64,000 nt of DNA, taken from contig NZ_CP101527.1 in assembly GCF_026427595.1 (NCBI RefSeq), positions 3,026,001 through 3,090,000 on the forward strand, given 5' to 3'. The notes beneath the pieces were generated by a model. That model did no database searches and was not told the origin of the DNA. It was given only the letters and a program-made list of their open reading frames with translations. Position numbers and translations under genes: made by a program. Positions 26,191 through 36,902 of this stretch are shown here, one piece after another; the first letter of the stretch is position 1; every line of letters begins with the position of its first letter. Source of the DNA: Alkalimarinus sediminis (lineage in GTDB: Bacteria > Pseudomonadota > Gammaproteobacteria > Pseudomonadales > Oleiphilaceae).

Positions 26191-28479
26191 TTATGAGAGG
26201 CTGCCGACACTTCGGCCCGAGTGCATATAACGTCCGAACCCTTTCTCTTTTAGAGCAAGGTCCAGCGTACTTTTGATAACATCTGGAGAGTCGAGTGTTA
26301 GAACCTTACTCAACAGCTGTTTGGCCCACACTAAATCAATATTACGAATAATAGACTTAACACGTGGGAGGTTAGAGGCGTTCATTGATAACGCTTCATA
26401 CCCCATTGCCATTAATAACACTGCGCCCGCAGGATCACCCGCCAACTCACCACAAATACTTAATGGAGTGCCTACACTGTTGGCATCTTTGGCTACTTTA
26501 GCCAATGCTTGCAGAACTGCTGGGTGAAAGGAGTGATAAAGCCCTGCGACTCTCGGGTTGTTTCGATCTACCGCCAACAGATACTGGGTAAGATCATTGG
26601 AGCCTACCGATAAGAAATCAACGCGCTCAGCAAGCTCTTTGATTTGATAAACTGCACCCGGCACTTCAATCATCACACCAACTTGAGGCATCGACACATT
26701 GACCCCTTCTTCCCTCACCTCATGATAAACACGATAAATAAGATGCAACGCCTCTTCTACTTCCGAAACATTACAAATCATGGGGAGCATGATGCGAAGG
26801 TTATCCAGCCCTTCGCTAGCTTTGAGCATTGCCCTAACTTGCACGAGAAAAATTTCAGGGTGATCGAGTGTTACCCTGATGCCACGCCAACCCAGAAAAG
26901 GGTTCTCTTCCTGAATCGGAAAATACGTTAGTGCTTTGTCACCACCAATATCTAGCGTCCTCATGGTGACAATATTGGGGGAAAAGGCTTCTAGCTGCTC
27001 GCGATAGCAGTCTCGCTGCTCTTGCTCACTAGGAAAGCGCTCATTAATCATAAAAGGCACTTCGGTTCGATAAAGCCCAACACCTTCTGCACCATTACTT
27101 AACGATCGCACTACGTCAGTCATCAAGCCTGTATTCACCCAAACCGATATGCGGTGACCATCCTGCGTAGTGCAAGGCTGACTTTTAAGGCTTTCAAGCC
27201 CTTTAACTAACTCCCTCTCCTCTTCAACAATATTATGATAGAAGCTTCTTAATTCTTGGGAGGGTGAGGCATGAATCTGGCCGTTATAACCATCGACAAT
27301 TAGCTCTCGACTATCGAGCTGTGAAACGGGTATATCAACCACCCCCATCACGGTGGGAAGCCCCATTGCTCGTGCCAAGATAGCAACATGGGAGTTCCCT
27401 GACCCCTTAACTGATACCAAGCCGATCAGCTTTTCTCTCGGCACTTCTCCTAACATCGCGGGAGTTAACTCGTCGCTAACGAGAATAGTATTGTCAGGGT
27501 ACTCTCTTTCTGTTTTGTCAGATTGCTCCAAATAAGCCAGTACACGACGTCCAAGGTCTTTAATATCGACTGCGCGCTCTCTAAGGTATGCATCCCCCAT
27601 CATTTCGAAGTGGCTTACATACTCTTTGATGACATCCCTCAAGGCGCCTTGCGCCCAACTACCGGCATTGATGCGCCCTAGCACCTCTCCAGCCAGCGCA
27701 TTATCATCAAGAATGCCGAGATACACATCAAACAAAGCTTGCTCTTCTGGTCGCAATTGAGCAGAAAGTTTTTTACCTACCGCCTGGATATCTTCTCTAA
27801 CAGAGGCTATTGCGTCTTTAAAGCGCTGAATCTCATACTCTTTATCATCAGTACTTTTGTCGGGTACCGCATCTAAATCGGCAGGGGGGAATATAACAAT
27901 GCTATGACCAATAGCAACACCTGGCGCTCCCGCAACACCTTGAAACTTGATGTCTTTAGCGGCTTCACCGGATAGGCTTAAACCGCCAATCACATCAGTC
28001 GCTTCACTGTGTGCAATGATCGCTGCCAACTGAGCAGAGACAGTCACTAAAAAGGCCTCTTCACCTTCATCAAAGTAACGCCCTATGCTTTGCTGTTGAA
28101 CAACAATAACCCCTAAAACATTACGACGGTGAATAATCGGCACACCCAAAAATGAGTGGTATCGTTCTTCTCCTGTTTCGGGGAAATAGCGGTATCGAGG
28201 GTGAGAGGGCGCGTCTTGCAGATTAATAGGCTCTTCTCTAACACCGACTAACCCGACTAACCCTTCTGAGTGACCAAGGCTTACTTTGCCTACGGCGTCC
28301 TGATTAAGCCCTTCCGTCGCCATCAAGCGATAGCGGCTGGATGCGGAGTCGAACAGATAAACAGAACAGACATCAGTGTCCATCGCCTCTTGTACGCGAG
28401 AGACAATAATATCTAATGCATGCTGTAAATCTTTAGCTGCATTAACTTCCTGAACTATGCTTCGTAAAACACTCAGCAT
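26191..28479 (-). CDS. ptsP: PtsP, GAF-domain phosphoenolpyruvate phosphotransferase (enzyme I-Ntr)
   Basis: PtsP autophosphorylates from PEP and passes phosphate to NPr in the nitrogen-type PTS that tunes nitrogen, potassium and stress responses. The 762-residue protein has an N-terminal GAF domain (about 1-160), the EI N-terminal and phosphohistidine domain (GSGNSHVAILARAMG, active histidine near residue 365), and the C-terminal PEP-binding barrel with LYRTEVPFM and SICGELAGDP. It lies 36 bases after rppH, an operon seen widely in gammaproteobacteria. Confidence 0.96.
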   Translation of the reverse strand: MLSVLRSIVQEVNAAKDLQHALDIIVSRVQEAMDTDVCSVYLFDSASSRYRLMATEGLNQDAVGKVSLGHSEGLVGLVGVREEPINLQDAPSHPRYRYFPETGEERYHSFLGVPIIHRRNVLGVIVVQQQSIGRYFDEGEEAFLVTVSAQLAAIIAHSEATDVIGGLSLSGEAAKDIKFQGVAGAPGVAIGHSIVIFPPADLDAVPDKSTDDKEYEIQRFKDAIASVREDIQAVGKKLSAQLRPEEQALFDVYLGILDDNALAGEVLGRINAGSWAQGALRDVIKEYVSHFEMMGDAYLRERAVDIKDLGRRVLAYLEQSDKTEREYPDNTILVSDELTPAMLGEVPREKLIGLVSVKGSGNSHVAILARAMGLPTVMGVVDIPVSQLDSRELIVDGYNGQIHASPSQELRSFYHNIVEEERELVKGLESLKSQPCTTQDGHRISVWVNTGLMTDVVRSLSNGAEGVGLYRTEVPFMINERFPSEQEQRDCYREQLEAFSPNIVTMRTLDIGGDKALTYFPIQEENPFLGWRGIRVTLDHPEIFLVQVRAMLKASEGLDNLRIMLPMICNVSEVEEALHLIYRVYHEVREEGVNVSMPQVGVMIEVPGAVYQIKELAERVDFLSVGSNDLTQYLLAVDRNNPRVAGLYHSFHPAVLQALAKVAKDANSVGTPLSICGELAGDPAGAVLLMAMGYEALSMNASNLPRVKSIIRNIDLVWAKQLLSKVLTLDSPDVIKSTLDLALKEKGFGRYMHSGRSVGSLS

Positions 28480-28515
28480 TAGTAAGTTTCCGCCATCTAT
28501 CTGTCCTTATTATCA

Positions 28516-29001
28516 TTAGGTTACTAACTTCTTAAGCAACCGAGGCGCTAATTCCTTCATCGCCCTACGATATACTTCTCGTTTAAAAGCAACCACTTGT
28601 CCAAGTGGATACCAATAACTAACCCACTCCCAGCCATCAAACTCGGGAGAGTCACTATTTGTCATGCAAACCGTCGAATCGGGACTCTGCATCCGTAGTA
28701 AATACCACTTCTGCTTCTGGCCAACACAAAGGGGTTGCGAGTTATAACGAATCATTTTTTTAGGTAGGCGATACCGCAGCCACCCTCTCGTACAGGATAC
28801 TATTTCAACATCTGAAGCAGAAAGCCCGACTTCTTCAGCCAGCTCTCGGTACAACGCTTCTTCAGGAGTTTCGTTCTTTTTAATTCCGCCCTGGGGGAAC
28901 TGCCAAGAATCCTGCCCTATTCGTCTAGCCCACAACACCTCATCTTGATGATTGGCAAGAATAATTCCGACATTCGGTCTAAAACCGTCGGAGTCAATCA
29001 C
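28516..29001 (-). CDS. rppH: RNA pyrophosphohydrolase
   Basis: RppH removes pyrophosphate from mRNA 5' ends, which opens them to RNase E. The 161-residue protein begins [17 protein letters not shown] from GTG 29001 and has a complete Nudix box starting GGIKKNE and ending RELAEEVGL (about residues 39-61). The aromatic and basic positions of RppH (WQFPQGG) are present. It is first gene of the rppH-ptsP pair and divergent from the HAD phosphatase gene. Confidence 0.96.
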   Translation of the reverse strand: MIDSDGFRPNVGIILANHQDEVLWARRIGQDSWQFPQGGIKKNETPEEALYRELAEEVGLSASDVEIVSCTRGWLRYRLPKKMIRYNSQPLCVGQKQKWYLLRMQSPDSTVCMTNSDSPEFDGWEWVSYWYPLGQVVAFKREVYRRAMKELAPRLLKKLVT

Positions 29002-29224
29002 ACTTGCATACCTTTAACTGTTATTTATCTCCATTCTTCCAGAAAAACCTCATTTCAGCAAACCTAAGCTGACCTAGAAAAAATCCTTATGACTAAATCT
29101 AGTAGACTAACGTATAATGAGCAGCTCTAAATTTGAGTCATATCGACGACTCAATTCAATGGGAACGACAAAAAACACCTCAGAATCCAATGCACGTTGC
29201 ACACTACCCTATAGGAGAAAACGA

Positions 29225-29878
29225 GTGACCCTCGCAATATTCGATCTCGATAACACATTAATTGCCGGCGATAGTGATCATGCTTGGGGACAGTTTCTGG
29301 CCGATAAAGGCATCGTTGACGCTGAGGTCTACCGTAAAGCCAATGATCAGTTCTACCAGGACTACCTTGACGGCAAATTAGATATGACACGCTACTTGGA
29401 GTTTTCTTTAGCTCCACTAGCCAAGCACCCAATGAGCGACCTACTCAAGTGGCGTGAGCAGTTTGTTAATGAACGTATTAAGCCTCTCATGCTAAACAAA
29501 GCAGATGCTTTGGTGCGCTCTCACAGAGACCAAGGTCACTATATTCTCATCATCACGGCAACCAATCGATTTGTCACCGAGCCCATTGCAGAACACGTAG
29601 GTGTAGATCACCTTATTGCCACAGACCCTGAAATGGTTAATGGACGATACACTGGTGCAATAGCAGGCATACCTAGTTTTAAAGAAGGTAAAGTCACTCG
29701 CCTTGAAAGTTGGTTAAAAGAACAGCGTCATAGTCTAGACGGGTCATACTTTTATAGTGACTCGCACAATGATATTCCACTTTTAGAAATCGTAGATATC
29801 CCTGTTGCTGTCGACCCAGATGAAAAACTCGAGAACTATGCCAAGAAAAATAACTGGAAAGTCATCTCTCTAAGGTAA
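29225..29878 (+). CDS. HAD-IB family phosphatase
   Basis: This 217-residue hydrolase has the nucleophile motif FDLDNTLIAGDSD at residues 5-17, motif II IITATNR near 114, and motif III with FKEGK and YSDSHNDIPLL near 178. The helical cap and size resemble SerB-like and histidinol-phosphate-like members found beside rppH in pseudomonads. The substrate is unknown. GTG 29225 is preferred because AGGAG lies eight bases upstream; an ATG at 29117 would add 36 unlike residues. The imelysin-like gene starts seven bases after its stop. Confidence 0.88.
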   Translation: MTLAIFDLDNTLIAGDSDHAWGQFLADKGIVDAEVYRKANDQFYQDYLDGKLDMTRYLEFSLAPLAKHPMSDLLKWREQFVNERIKPLMLNKADALVRSHRDQGHYILIITATNRFVTEPIAEHVGVDHLIATDPEMVNGRYTGAIAGIPSFKEGKVTRLESWLKEQRHSLDGSYFYSDSHNDIPLLEIVDIPVAVDPDEKLENYAKKNNWKVISLR

Positions 29879-29885
29879 ACCACAC

Positions 29886-30992
29886 ATGGCAAATAACAAC
29901 AATAAAACCATCAAGGCCATCACCCTATTGCTAACAGGCCTGGCACTTTGCGCATGCAGCAATAGTGACCAGGAGCCTGCTCAGGCAGCCAAACCTGACG
30001 CAACCACGCCTACAGCAACGATAAGCCCAGATACAAGCATAAAACCTACAGACTCAACCGATATAACAATCCGCAGTACACCACTCACCGCGTTTTATCT
30101 CAATTTAGCCCAGCAACATTTCGATGCCACATGCTCAAGCATAAAACAGCTACAGCAGTCTGTTCAGGGTTTTGTTTCGCAACCCTCCGAAGAGGGGTTG
30201 AGTGTATTAAAGTCTGAATGGCTAGTGAGTCACAACCACTATGCCTCAACACAGCTGTTTCGAAATATCACCATCAAACACCCAACATTAGACCACTCTC
30301 AAACCGAACCGGTTCAGCATGCGCTAGCCGTCAGAATTGACCAAACACCCCTTTTACCTGGCTATATTGATGAAATTGAAGGCTACCCTAACAGTGGCTA
30401 TATCTTTTCAACACTCCCAATAGATAGAGCAACATTGAATAAAGAGCACCAGTTTGCAGATAGCGCCTATGTAGCCATGGGGTATCATGCGCTTGAGTTT
30501 CTGTTGTGGGGGGAAGATAACCGAACACATCAAGCGTTTGCTCCACTGCCGGCCACAGAGGGTGAAAGCGCTGAAGAGAACCCAGCACTATTTAACATCC
30601 GGCGAAGCAAGCTCTTATCACTCATTACCGATTTACTAGCAGAAGATCTCAGTACTCTGTGCGCCGAGTGGCAGCCAATTAAAGGGTTCTATGTGACTAA
30701 ACTACAGTCACTACCCACCGAACAGCAATATGCCGCTATTAATGCTGCGACTGAGGAGTTAATTTCAAACTTACAAATCAATACCGCTAAGGTAAGACAG
30801 GCAAATGACGATAATGCCGAATATATTGAAATAGAGCCTCACTCCACATTTTCAAACAGCGACAAGGATGATACACAAGCACAACTCAACACCCTCAAAG
30901 CATTAATTGAGAGTGACCAATGGAAAGAAACCGAGAAGAAGCAAGAGCACACCCAAAAACTTAGCCAATTGGCAAAGGCGCTCTTGCTCTAG
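29886..30992 (+). CDS. Imelysin-family lipoprotein (M75-like)
   Basis: This 368-residue protein has a signal peptide ending in ALCACSN, a lipobox-like site with the acylated cysteine near residue 24, then a low-complexity Thr/Pro/Asp linker. The imelysin fold follows, with the GxHxxE-type motif GYHALEFLLWGED near residue 199. Imelysin-like proteins are periplasmic or outer-membrane proteins tied to iron acquisition in several species; proteolysis is doubtful for most. No iron-uptake gene is adjacent. It is coupled to the HAD gene and ends 12 bases before the 3' end of rlmI on the opposite strand. Confidence 0.85.
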   Translation: MANNNNKTIKAITLLLTGLALCACSNSDQEPAQAAKPDATTPTATISPDTSIKPTDSTDITIRSTPLTAFYLNLAQQHFDATCSSIKQLQQSVQGFVSQPSEEGLSVLKSEWLVSHNHYASTQLFRNITIKHPTLDHSQTEPVQHALAVRIDQTPLLPGYIDEIEGYPNSGYIFSTLPIDRATLNKEHQFADSAYVAMGYHALEFLLWGEDNRTHQAFAPLPATEGESAEENPALFNIRRSKLLSLITDLLAEDLSTLCAEWQPIKGFYVTKLQSLPTEQQYAAINAATEELISNLQINTAKVRQANDDNAEYIEIEPHSTFSNSDKDDTQAQLNTLKALIESDQWKETEKKQEHTQKLSQLAKALLL

Positions 30993-31004
30993 ATTAGATC
31001 TTGA

Positions 31005-32201
31005 TCAAAAGGAGGGTAGCACTCGAGCAAAGCATGCCTTGAGGTACTCCGTTTCCGGTATCGCAGGTACAATCGGATGATCTGCGCCTTGATGTCCTTG
31101 TTCTATAATCTGAACAAATCGATCAGTCTGCCTCCCAGTGGCACGAATAATATCGGTCAGACGATCTCTTTGAAGGTGCATAGAACATGACGCTGACACT
31201 AAAATGCCATCTTTTTCAAGCAGTCGCATGGCCAGTTGATTAATGCGCTGATACGCCTGCTCTCCAGCCTTAATATCACGCCTTCTTGGTATGAAAGCAG
31301 GTGGATCAACAATCACCACGTCAAATTTCTCGCGGTTATCACGCAACTCACGACATGCCGCGAATGCGTCTCCCTGTATACAACTCACCTTATCTGACAC
31401 ACCATTTAACCGGGCATTTTCTTCAACATAAGAGAGAGCGTACTCAGAAGCATCGATACAGGTAACCGACTCAGCCCCAAAGGCAGCAGCCTGAATACCC
31501 CAACCACCGATATAGCTGAAAATATCCAGAACACGCTTGCCTTGAACGTAAGGGGCCAGACGGGCGCGGCTCATTCTATGGTCGTAGAACCAACCTGTTT
31601 TCTGCCCGGTTAATACAGGGGCACTAAAGAGAACACCGTTCTCTTCTAACTGAACTGACTCGGTTTCTTCACCAATAACGGTTTCAGTGTAAGACTCAAG
31701 CCCTTCAACCTCTCTCATTTTGCCATCATTTCGGAAGATCAGAGTGGTCGGCTTAATGACTTTCTCAATAGCCTCTATCAACTCGCCTTTCATTAGCTCC
31801 ATGCCAAATGACGATATTTGAGCAACACAAGCATCACCAAAACGGTCGATGACAAGACCCGGTAGCCCATCACTATCACCAAACACCAAACGGTAAAACG
31901 GCTTTTCAAATGCCTGCTGGCGTAATGACAGTGCAATCTTAAGACGATGGACGATTAAAGATTTATCCATAAACTGGTTGCTGGCACGACTAATCAAGCG
32001 CCCGCAAATAAGCGCATTGGGATTAACAAACGCGGTACCCAAAGACTTGCCAGAGTTACTGACTACCAAAACCTGCTCACCAGGCTGAAACTGTTTTAAG
32101 CCGCCATTAGACCCGTCGACCTCATTGCTATAAATCCACAGATGCCCCTGTTTAAGCCGTCGATCTGCACCTTTTTGAAGTTGGAGCACCTTGTTAGACA
32201 T
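31005..32201 (-). CDS. rlmI: 23S rRNA m5C1962 methyltransferase RlmI
   Basis: RlmI methylates C1962 of 23S rRNA using SAM. The 398-residue protein has an N-terminal PUA domain (about 1-75), an EEHMT linker with LTGQKTGWFYDHR near residue 200, and a Rossmann methyltransferase domain with VLDIFSYIGGWG near 224, DPPAFIPRRRD near 297 and the catalytic cysteine in SASCSMH near 337. It is transcribed alone from a 262-base spacer shared with the HDOD gene. Confidence 0.94.
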   Translation of the reverse strand: MSNKVLQLQKGADRRLKQGHLWIYSNEVDGSNGGLKQFQPGEQVLVVSNSGKSLGTAFVNPNALICGRLISRASNQFMDKSLIVHRLKIALSLRQQAFEKPFYRLVFGDSDGLPGLVIDRFGDACVAQISSFGMELMKGELIEAIEKVIKPTTLIFRNDGKMREVEGLESYTETVIGEETESVQLEENGVLFSAPVLTGQKTGWFYDHRMSRARLAPYVQGKRVLDIFSYIGGWGIQAAAFGAESVTCIDASEYALSYVEENARLNGVSDKVSCIQGDAFAACRELRDNREKFDVVIVDPPAFIPRRRDIKAGEQAYQRINQLAMRLLEKDGILVSASCSMHLQRDRLTDIIRATGRQTDRFVQIIEQGHQGADHPIVPAIPETEYLKACFARVLPSF

Positions 32202-32463
32202 AAAAACCTCCTGATAAATCGAGGCGAGATTATAGCAGTGAACAGCAGCGACAGGAAAAATATAAGCGCTTTTAGTTCATCAAAAAGTCATTAACAAAAT
32301 TAATCCGTATCAACCCCTGATAGCGTAAGACGAAATACAATCATGGCGAGTTAGATATTCTACCTTTACTACAACTAAACTCTCCGAGTATTAGATATTG
32401 GCTTACTCTAAAAGTCAGCGCTATAGTTGTTAAGGCTCACTAATTGTAATTGTTGGAGAAGAG

Positions 32464-33333
32464 ATGGGAACTGAGTTAACCAGCGACCAAATAAAACACA
32501 TACTGCAGGGCATAAAAATCCCTCCACAACCCCAGATACTGGTTGACCTGCAGATCGAACAAGTGATGCCCGACCCTGATATGAAACAGATTGCTCGGCT
32601 GATCAGCCAGGATGTTGGGCTTTCAGGCACCATGCTTAAATTTGTTAACTCACCTTTCTTTGGACTTGCCAACAAAATCACCTCTATAGAGCAAGCAGTT
32701 TCATTGCTAGGACTCAACAGCGTTATCAATATTTTGAACGGCCTATCAATTAAAGGCGAAATGAGCGATGAAAAGATTCAGGCTATGACTCGCTTTTGGG
32801 ATACCGCCAATGACATTGCAATGGTTTGCGCAACGGTCGCCAAGCAGATTGGTTTTAGCAGCCCCGACGAAGCTTATGCTATGGGTCTCTTCCACAATTC
32901 AGGCATTCCTCTGATGATGCAACGATTTGAGAACTATATCAGCACGATGGAAGAGGGGTATGCAGAAACCGAAAAAAGGATTATCGATACAGAAAATAGC
33001 ACATTTAACACCAATCATGCAGTTGTCGGATATTACACCGCCAAGTCATGGAATCTCCCACTAACGATCTGCGATGTCATTGCAGAGCATCATAATGCCG
33101 AGGCGATATTCAGTAATAAAGACGGCAAATCACAAGAGAAAAAAACACTGTTAGCTATTCTCAAAATTGCAGAACACATCTGCGGTAACTACAGCATTCT
33201 TGGTGGACAGTCAGTTGACCATGAGTGGGAGCGCATCAGCAACGACATTCTCGAGTATGTCGGCCTTTCAACTTATGATATCGAAGATATGAAGGAGAAC
33301 TTTAAGGACATGGGTATATCGGTCGGTCATTAA
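32464..33333 (+). CDS. HDOD-domain signalling protein
   Basis: This 289-residue protein is mostly one HDOD domain (about residues 15-215): IPPQPQ, ISQDVGLSGTMLKFVNSPFFG near 50, SIEQAVSLLGLNSV near 75. HDOD domains are HD-related but usually lack catalytic metal ligands. They act in chemotaxis, motility and c-di-GMP-linked regulation. The C-terminal 75 residues are not assignable. It has a good GGAGAAGAG site and is convergent with gcvPB. Confidence 0.9.
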   Translation: MGTELTSDQIKHILQGIKIPPQPQILVDLQIEQVMPDPDMKQIARLISQDVGLSGTMLKFVNSPFFGLANKITSIEQAVSLLGLNSVINILNGLSIKGEMSDEKIQAMTRFWDTANDIAMVCATVAKQIGFSSPDEAYAMGLFHNSGIPLMMQRFENYISTMEEGYAETEKRIIDTENSTFNTNHAVVGYYTAKSWNLPLTICDVIAEHHNAEAIFSNKDGKSQEKKTLLAILKIAEHICGNYSILGGQSVDHEWERISNDILEYVGLSTYDIEDMKENFKDMGISVGH

Positions 33334-33342
33334 TTAGTAAGA

Positions 33343-33375
33343 GGCAAGAGGCAAGTCTATTACTTACCTCCTGCC
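33343..33375. terminator. Hairpin between the HDOD gene and gcvPB
   Basis: GGCAAGAGG (33343-33351) pairs with CCTCCTGCC (33367-33375) with one mismatch, in a 48-base convergent gap. No T-run is present; it is a possible bidirectional terminator. Confidence 0.4.
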
Positions 33376-33381
33376 TTATCA

Positions 33382-34839
33382 CTAAGGCTTGTAAGAGACG
33401 TCTAATTCCCTAGCCGCTTTAACGTCATCTAAACGCTTAACAGGCTGGGTATAAGGCGCACCTTTAACAAGATCAGCTGAGCTTTCAGCCTCTTTGAGTA
33501 TCTGGATCATCGCATCTACAAAACCATCCATTTCATCAATAGATTCTGTCTCTGTAGGCTCAATTAGCAAACACTCAGGCACCAACAACGGAAAATAAGT
33601 CGTCGGCGCATGGTAGCCATAATCGAGTAAGCGTTTAGCAAAGTCCATTGCTGTAACACCCAACTCTTTTGCCTGCTTACTTAATGTGATAATAAACTCA
33701 TGAGTGGCTCTACGATCTTTATAGGCAAGATCAAACCCAGCGTCAGCAAGTTTCTTGGCCATATAGTTAGCATTGAGCGTCGAGAACTCACTCACTCTCT
33801 GCATACCGTCACGACCAACAAACAAAGCGTAGATGTACGCGCGTAAGATAATCCCTGCATTGCCCATAAAGGCCGATAAGCGACCAATGCTATCAGGCAA
33901 CGCTTCTTCACCTAACCAACAATAATCGGGCTCGCCACCCGCATCTTCGATGCCGGCAATTGGGGTTGGTAAGTATGGTAATAATCTTTCACCCACCGCC
34001 ACTGGCCCAGACCCTGGGCCACCACCGCCATGAGGTGTAGCAAAGGTTTTATGCAGGTTCATGTGAAGAACATCAAACCCCATATCGCCTGGACGAACCT
34101 TGCCTAAGATTGCATTTAAGTTAGCCCCATCGTAATACAACAAACCGCCTGCATCGTGCACCACCTTGGCAATGACTTCGATTTGGCGCTCAAATACACC
34201 ACAGGTCGATGGGTTAGTCATCATGATACCTGCCGTTTGAGGGCCAACCGCCTCTTTTAACGCCTCGACATCAACATCGCCATCGTTAAGCACTGGTATT
34301 TCTTTAACTTTATAGCCACACATTACCGCTGTCGCAGGGTTGGTACCGTGCGCAGCAATCGGCACAATAATCTCGCTTCGCTCATGATCACCACGCTTTT
34401 CATGATATGCGCGAATCATCGCAACACCTGCAAATTCACCCTGAGCACCCGCCATAGGGCTCAATGAAACACCGGCCATACCGGTCACTTCTTTCAGGAT
34501 TTCCTGCAACTCATACACACTTGCCAGATAACCTTGGCTATATGACTCTGGTGCTAGAGGGTGCCTATTCAGAAACCCAGGCAAGCTCGCCACTCTGTGA
34601 GCACCACGAGGGTTATACTTCATCGTACATGAGCCTAACGGGTAGAACTGGGTATCAATCGAGAAGTTTTTACGCGATAGGTTGGTATAATGCCTCACAA
34701 CCTGGAGTTCAGAGACTTCAGGCAGTGCTGCTTTATTTTTTCGCATCAAACTATCAGGAATATCTGTCGCTTCTGCCTTTACAAGAGGAGCTTGAGCCGT
34801 GGCCGTACGCCCTTTTACACCGCGTTCAAAAATTAACAT
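33382..34839 (-). CDS. gcvPB: Glycine decarboxylase (P protein) subunit 2
   Basis: This is the PLP-binding subunit of the two-chain glycine decarboxylase. The 485-residue protein has the PLP lysine in [17 protein letters not shown] near residue 263, and [14 protein letters not shown] near 70. Together with GcvPA it decarboxylates glycine and loads the aminomethyl group on the GcvH lipoyl arm. The start overlaps the end of gcvPA by seven bases, so the two subunits are probably made in equal amounts. Confidence 0.95.
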   Translation of the reverse strand: MLIFERGVKGRTATAQAPLVKAEATDIPDSLMRKNKAALPEVSELQVVRHYTNLSRKNFSIDTQFYPLGSCTMKYNPRGAHRVASLPGFLNRHPLAPESYSQGYLASVYELQEILKEVTGMAGVSLSPMAGAQGEFAGVAMIRAYHEKRGDHERSEIIVPIAAHGTNPATAVMCGYKVKEIPVLNDGDVDVEALKEAVGPQTAGIMMTNPSTCGVFERQIEVIAKVVHDAGGLLYYDGANLNAILGKVRPGDMGFDVLHMNLHKTFATPHGGGGPGSGPVAVGERLLPYLPTPIAGIEDAGGEPDYCWLGEEALPDSIGRLSAFMGNAGIILRAYIYALFVGRDGMQRVSEFSTLNANYMAKKLADAGFDLAYKDRRATHEFIITLSKQAKELGVTAMDFAKRLLDYGYHAPTTYFPLLVPECLLIEPTETESIDEMDGFVDAMIQILKEAESSADLVKGAPYTQPVKRLDDVKAARELDVSYKP

Positions 34840-36212
34840 TCAACTGTCTCCAACTCTTTAAGCGATACTTCTAAAGCATTCACATAGCCATTGAGGTCCT
34901 GCTCGGTTTTGGTTTCGGTAACACAAACCAAAATACAGTTTTCTAAATCAGGATAGGTGTCAGAGAGGTCATGACCACCCAAAACGCCCTGCACTGCCAT
35001 ATGCTCAAGTACCAGGCGAGATGACTTAGGAAGACGTAACACAAACTCATGGAACCTCGGCCCCGTTGAGATAACCTCAACACCCGGCACAGCGGACAAT
35101 AAACCCACCAAGCGATTAGTGTTAGCGTGACAAGCTCTAGCCACTCTCTCGATACCTTCCTGGCCTAGCAAACTCATATAAATGGTTGCTGCGGTCACCG
35201 CTAAACCTTGGTTAGTACAGATATTTGAGGTCGCTTTAGATCGTCTTATGTGCTGCTCACGAGCTTGCAAAGTAAGAGCAAAACCTTCTTTTCCATCAAG
35301 GTCGACAGTGCGACCGATAATTCGCCCAGGCATCTGCCTGACTAAGGCCTGCTTACAACAGATAAAGCCAAAATAAGGCCCACCAGAAGCAAGAGGTATC
35401 CCCATAGGCTGACCTTCACCGACAGCGATATCTGCACCGTTTTCGCCCCACTCTCCAGGAGGTGAGATCAATGATGCAGCGGTAGGATTAACCACCCCAA
35501 TCACCAGCATTTTTTGTTGATGCGCCCAATCAGTCAACTGATGAATATCTTCCAATGTGCCAAAGAAGTTAGGTTGGGCAATAATCAACGCGGCAAAGTC
35601 TTCTCCTTCGTATTGAGCAAGAGCAGAGACGTCAGTGGTCAGAGATGTGCTATCAAACGCCACTTCAACTAGTTCGATTTGCTGATTGTGAACAATGCTA
35701 TTTACCACTTTTTTGTAAAGTGGGTGAACGGTGCCCGCTATTAGCACACGCTTACTTTTCGATTTTCTATTCGCTCTGATAGCCATCAGAACCGCTTCTG
35801 CCAAACCAGAAGCACCATCATAGAGAGATGCATTCGATACATCGAGCCCTGTCAAGGCAGTCATCATTGACTGGAACTCATAAATCAACTGCAGCGTACC
35901 CTGGCTCGCTTCCGCCTGATAAGGAGTGTAAGCCGTCATAAATTCGCCGCGAGTCGCGATATCCCAAACAGCGGCAGGAATATGATGTTCATAAGCACCT
36001 GCACCGATAAAGCAGAGTGCTCCGCTATCTTGCTCAGCGCGATCAGACATCAAACGCATAATTTCCATCTCACTCCTGGCAGGAGGTATGGCATCCAAAG
36101 CACCCGCTCTAAGATGGGTAGGAATTTCATCAAAAAGTTGGTCTATTGATTGCGCACCAATAGTTTCCAACATTTTTTGAATATCTTCTTCAGTATGTGG
36201 AATGAAAGGCAT
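34833..36212 (-). CDS. gcvPA: Glycine decarboxylase (P protein) subunit 1
   Basis: This 459-residue protein matches the N-terminal half of the usual single-chain Gcv[14 protein letters not shown] at the start, [13 protein letters not shown] near 70, and [16 protein letters not shown] near 93. It is non-catalytic for PLP but completes the dimer. Split GcvP is common in Gram-positives, Thermus and Legionella relatives and unusual in model gammaproteobacteria. It follows gcvH by 142 bases. Confidence 0.95.
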   Translation of the reverse strand: MPFIPHTEEDIQKMLETIGAQSIDQLFDEIPTHLRAGALDAIPPARSEMEIMRLMSDRAEQDSGALCFIGAGAYEHHIPAAVWDIATRGEFMTAYTPYQAEASQGTLQLIYEFQSMMTALTGLDVSNASLYDGASGLAEAVLMAIRANRKSKSKRVLIAGTVHPLYKKVVNSIVHNQQIELVEVAFDSTSLTTDVSALAQYEGEDFAALIIAQPNFFGTLEDIHQLTDWAHQQKMLVIGVVNPTAASLISPPGEWGENGADIAVGEGQPMGIPLASGGPYFGFICCKQALVRQMPGRIIGRTVDLDGKEGFALTLQAREQHIRRSKATSNICTNQGLAVTAATIYMSLLGQEGIERVARACHANTNRLVGLLSAVPGVEVISTGPRFHEFVLRLPKSSRLVLEHMAVQGVLGGHDLSDTYPDLENCILVCVTETKTEQDLNGYVNALEVSLKELETVEC

Positions 36213-36283
36213 GTACGTCTCTCTAAGGCAGGTTTAACGCTTGTTCTATGCGTAAATGGTCAATATTACTCGACCCTATACAG

Positions 36284-36301
36284 ACTGGGCGCAAGCCCAG
36301 T
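36284..36301 (-). other. Tight hairpin between gcvH and gcvPA
   Basis: ACTGGGC and GCCCAGT form a perfect seven-base stem with a four-base loop (TTGC in the transcript). With no T-run it is more likely an mRNA-stability or processing element that sets the ratio of GcvH to GcvP than a full terminator. Confidence 0.5.
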
Positions 36302-36354
36302 ACCGTGTATAACGATCAATTCATAGTACGAAACCGCACTAATACGCAAAACGA

Positions 36355-36750
36355 TTAGTGATCTTCAGCTTCACAGGCTTCAGCATAAGCATCCGCATCT
36401 AGCAACGACTCAAGGTCACTCTCATCGGTCAGTTTTACTTTAAAAAACCAACCATCTTCATAAGGCTCATTATTAACAAGGTCTGGCGACTCTTCTAAGG
36501 CTTCGTTAATAGCCAAAACTTCACCGCTTACTGGGCTATAGATATCTGAAGCAGCTTTTACAGACTCAACCACACCCGCTTCTTCACCAGCATTAATCTC
36601 AACGCCAACTTCAGGCAGTTCAACAAAAACTACATCACCCAATAGATCTTGCGCGTGATCGGTAATACCAATAGTCGCTGTACCATCGCCTTCTACGCGC
36701 ACCCACTCATGACTGGATAGATATTTCAATTCGCCTGGAATATTACTCAT
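36355..36750 (-). CDS. gcvH: Glycine cleavage H protein
   Basis: GcvH carries intermediates on a lipoyl lysine among the P, T and L proteins. The 131-residue protein has the lipoylation site VESVKAASD near residue 63 and the family start [14 protein letters not shown]. It sits between gcvT and gcvPA. The lipoamide dehydrogenase (L protein) gene is not in this window. Confidence 0.97.
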   Translation of the reverse strand: MSNIPGELKYLSSHEWVRVEGDGTATIGITDHAQDLLGDVVFVELPEVGVEINAGEEAGVVESVKAASDIYSPVSGEVLAINEALEESPDLVNNEPYEDGWFFKVKLTDESDLESLLDADAYAEACEAEDH

Positions 36751-36902
36751 CGTTTTGCTTCCCCGATATTAACTAAAAACTTATGTACTCGCCTGCTGAT
36801 GTCTACTTATCTTGCTGTTATATTCGATAACCGCAACGAATAAATAATCGTCAGAGCATTAAAAATTAAACACAATTTAGCCTAAGACTAATTTATAGCA
36901 AA

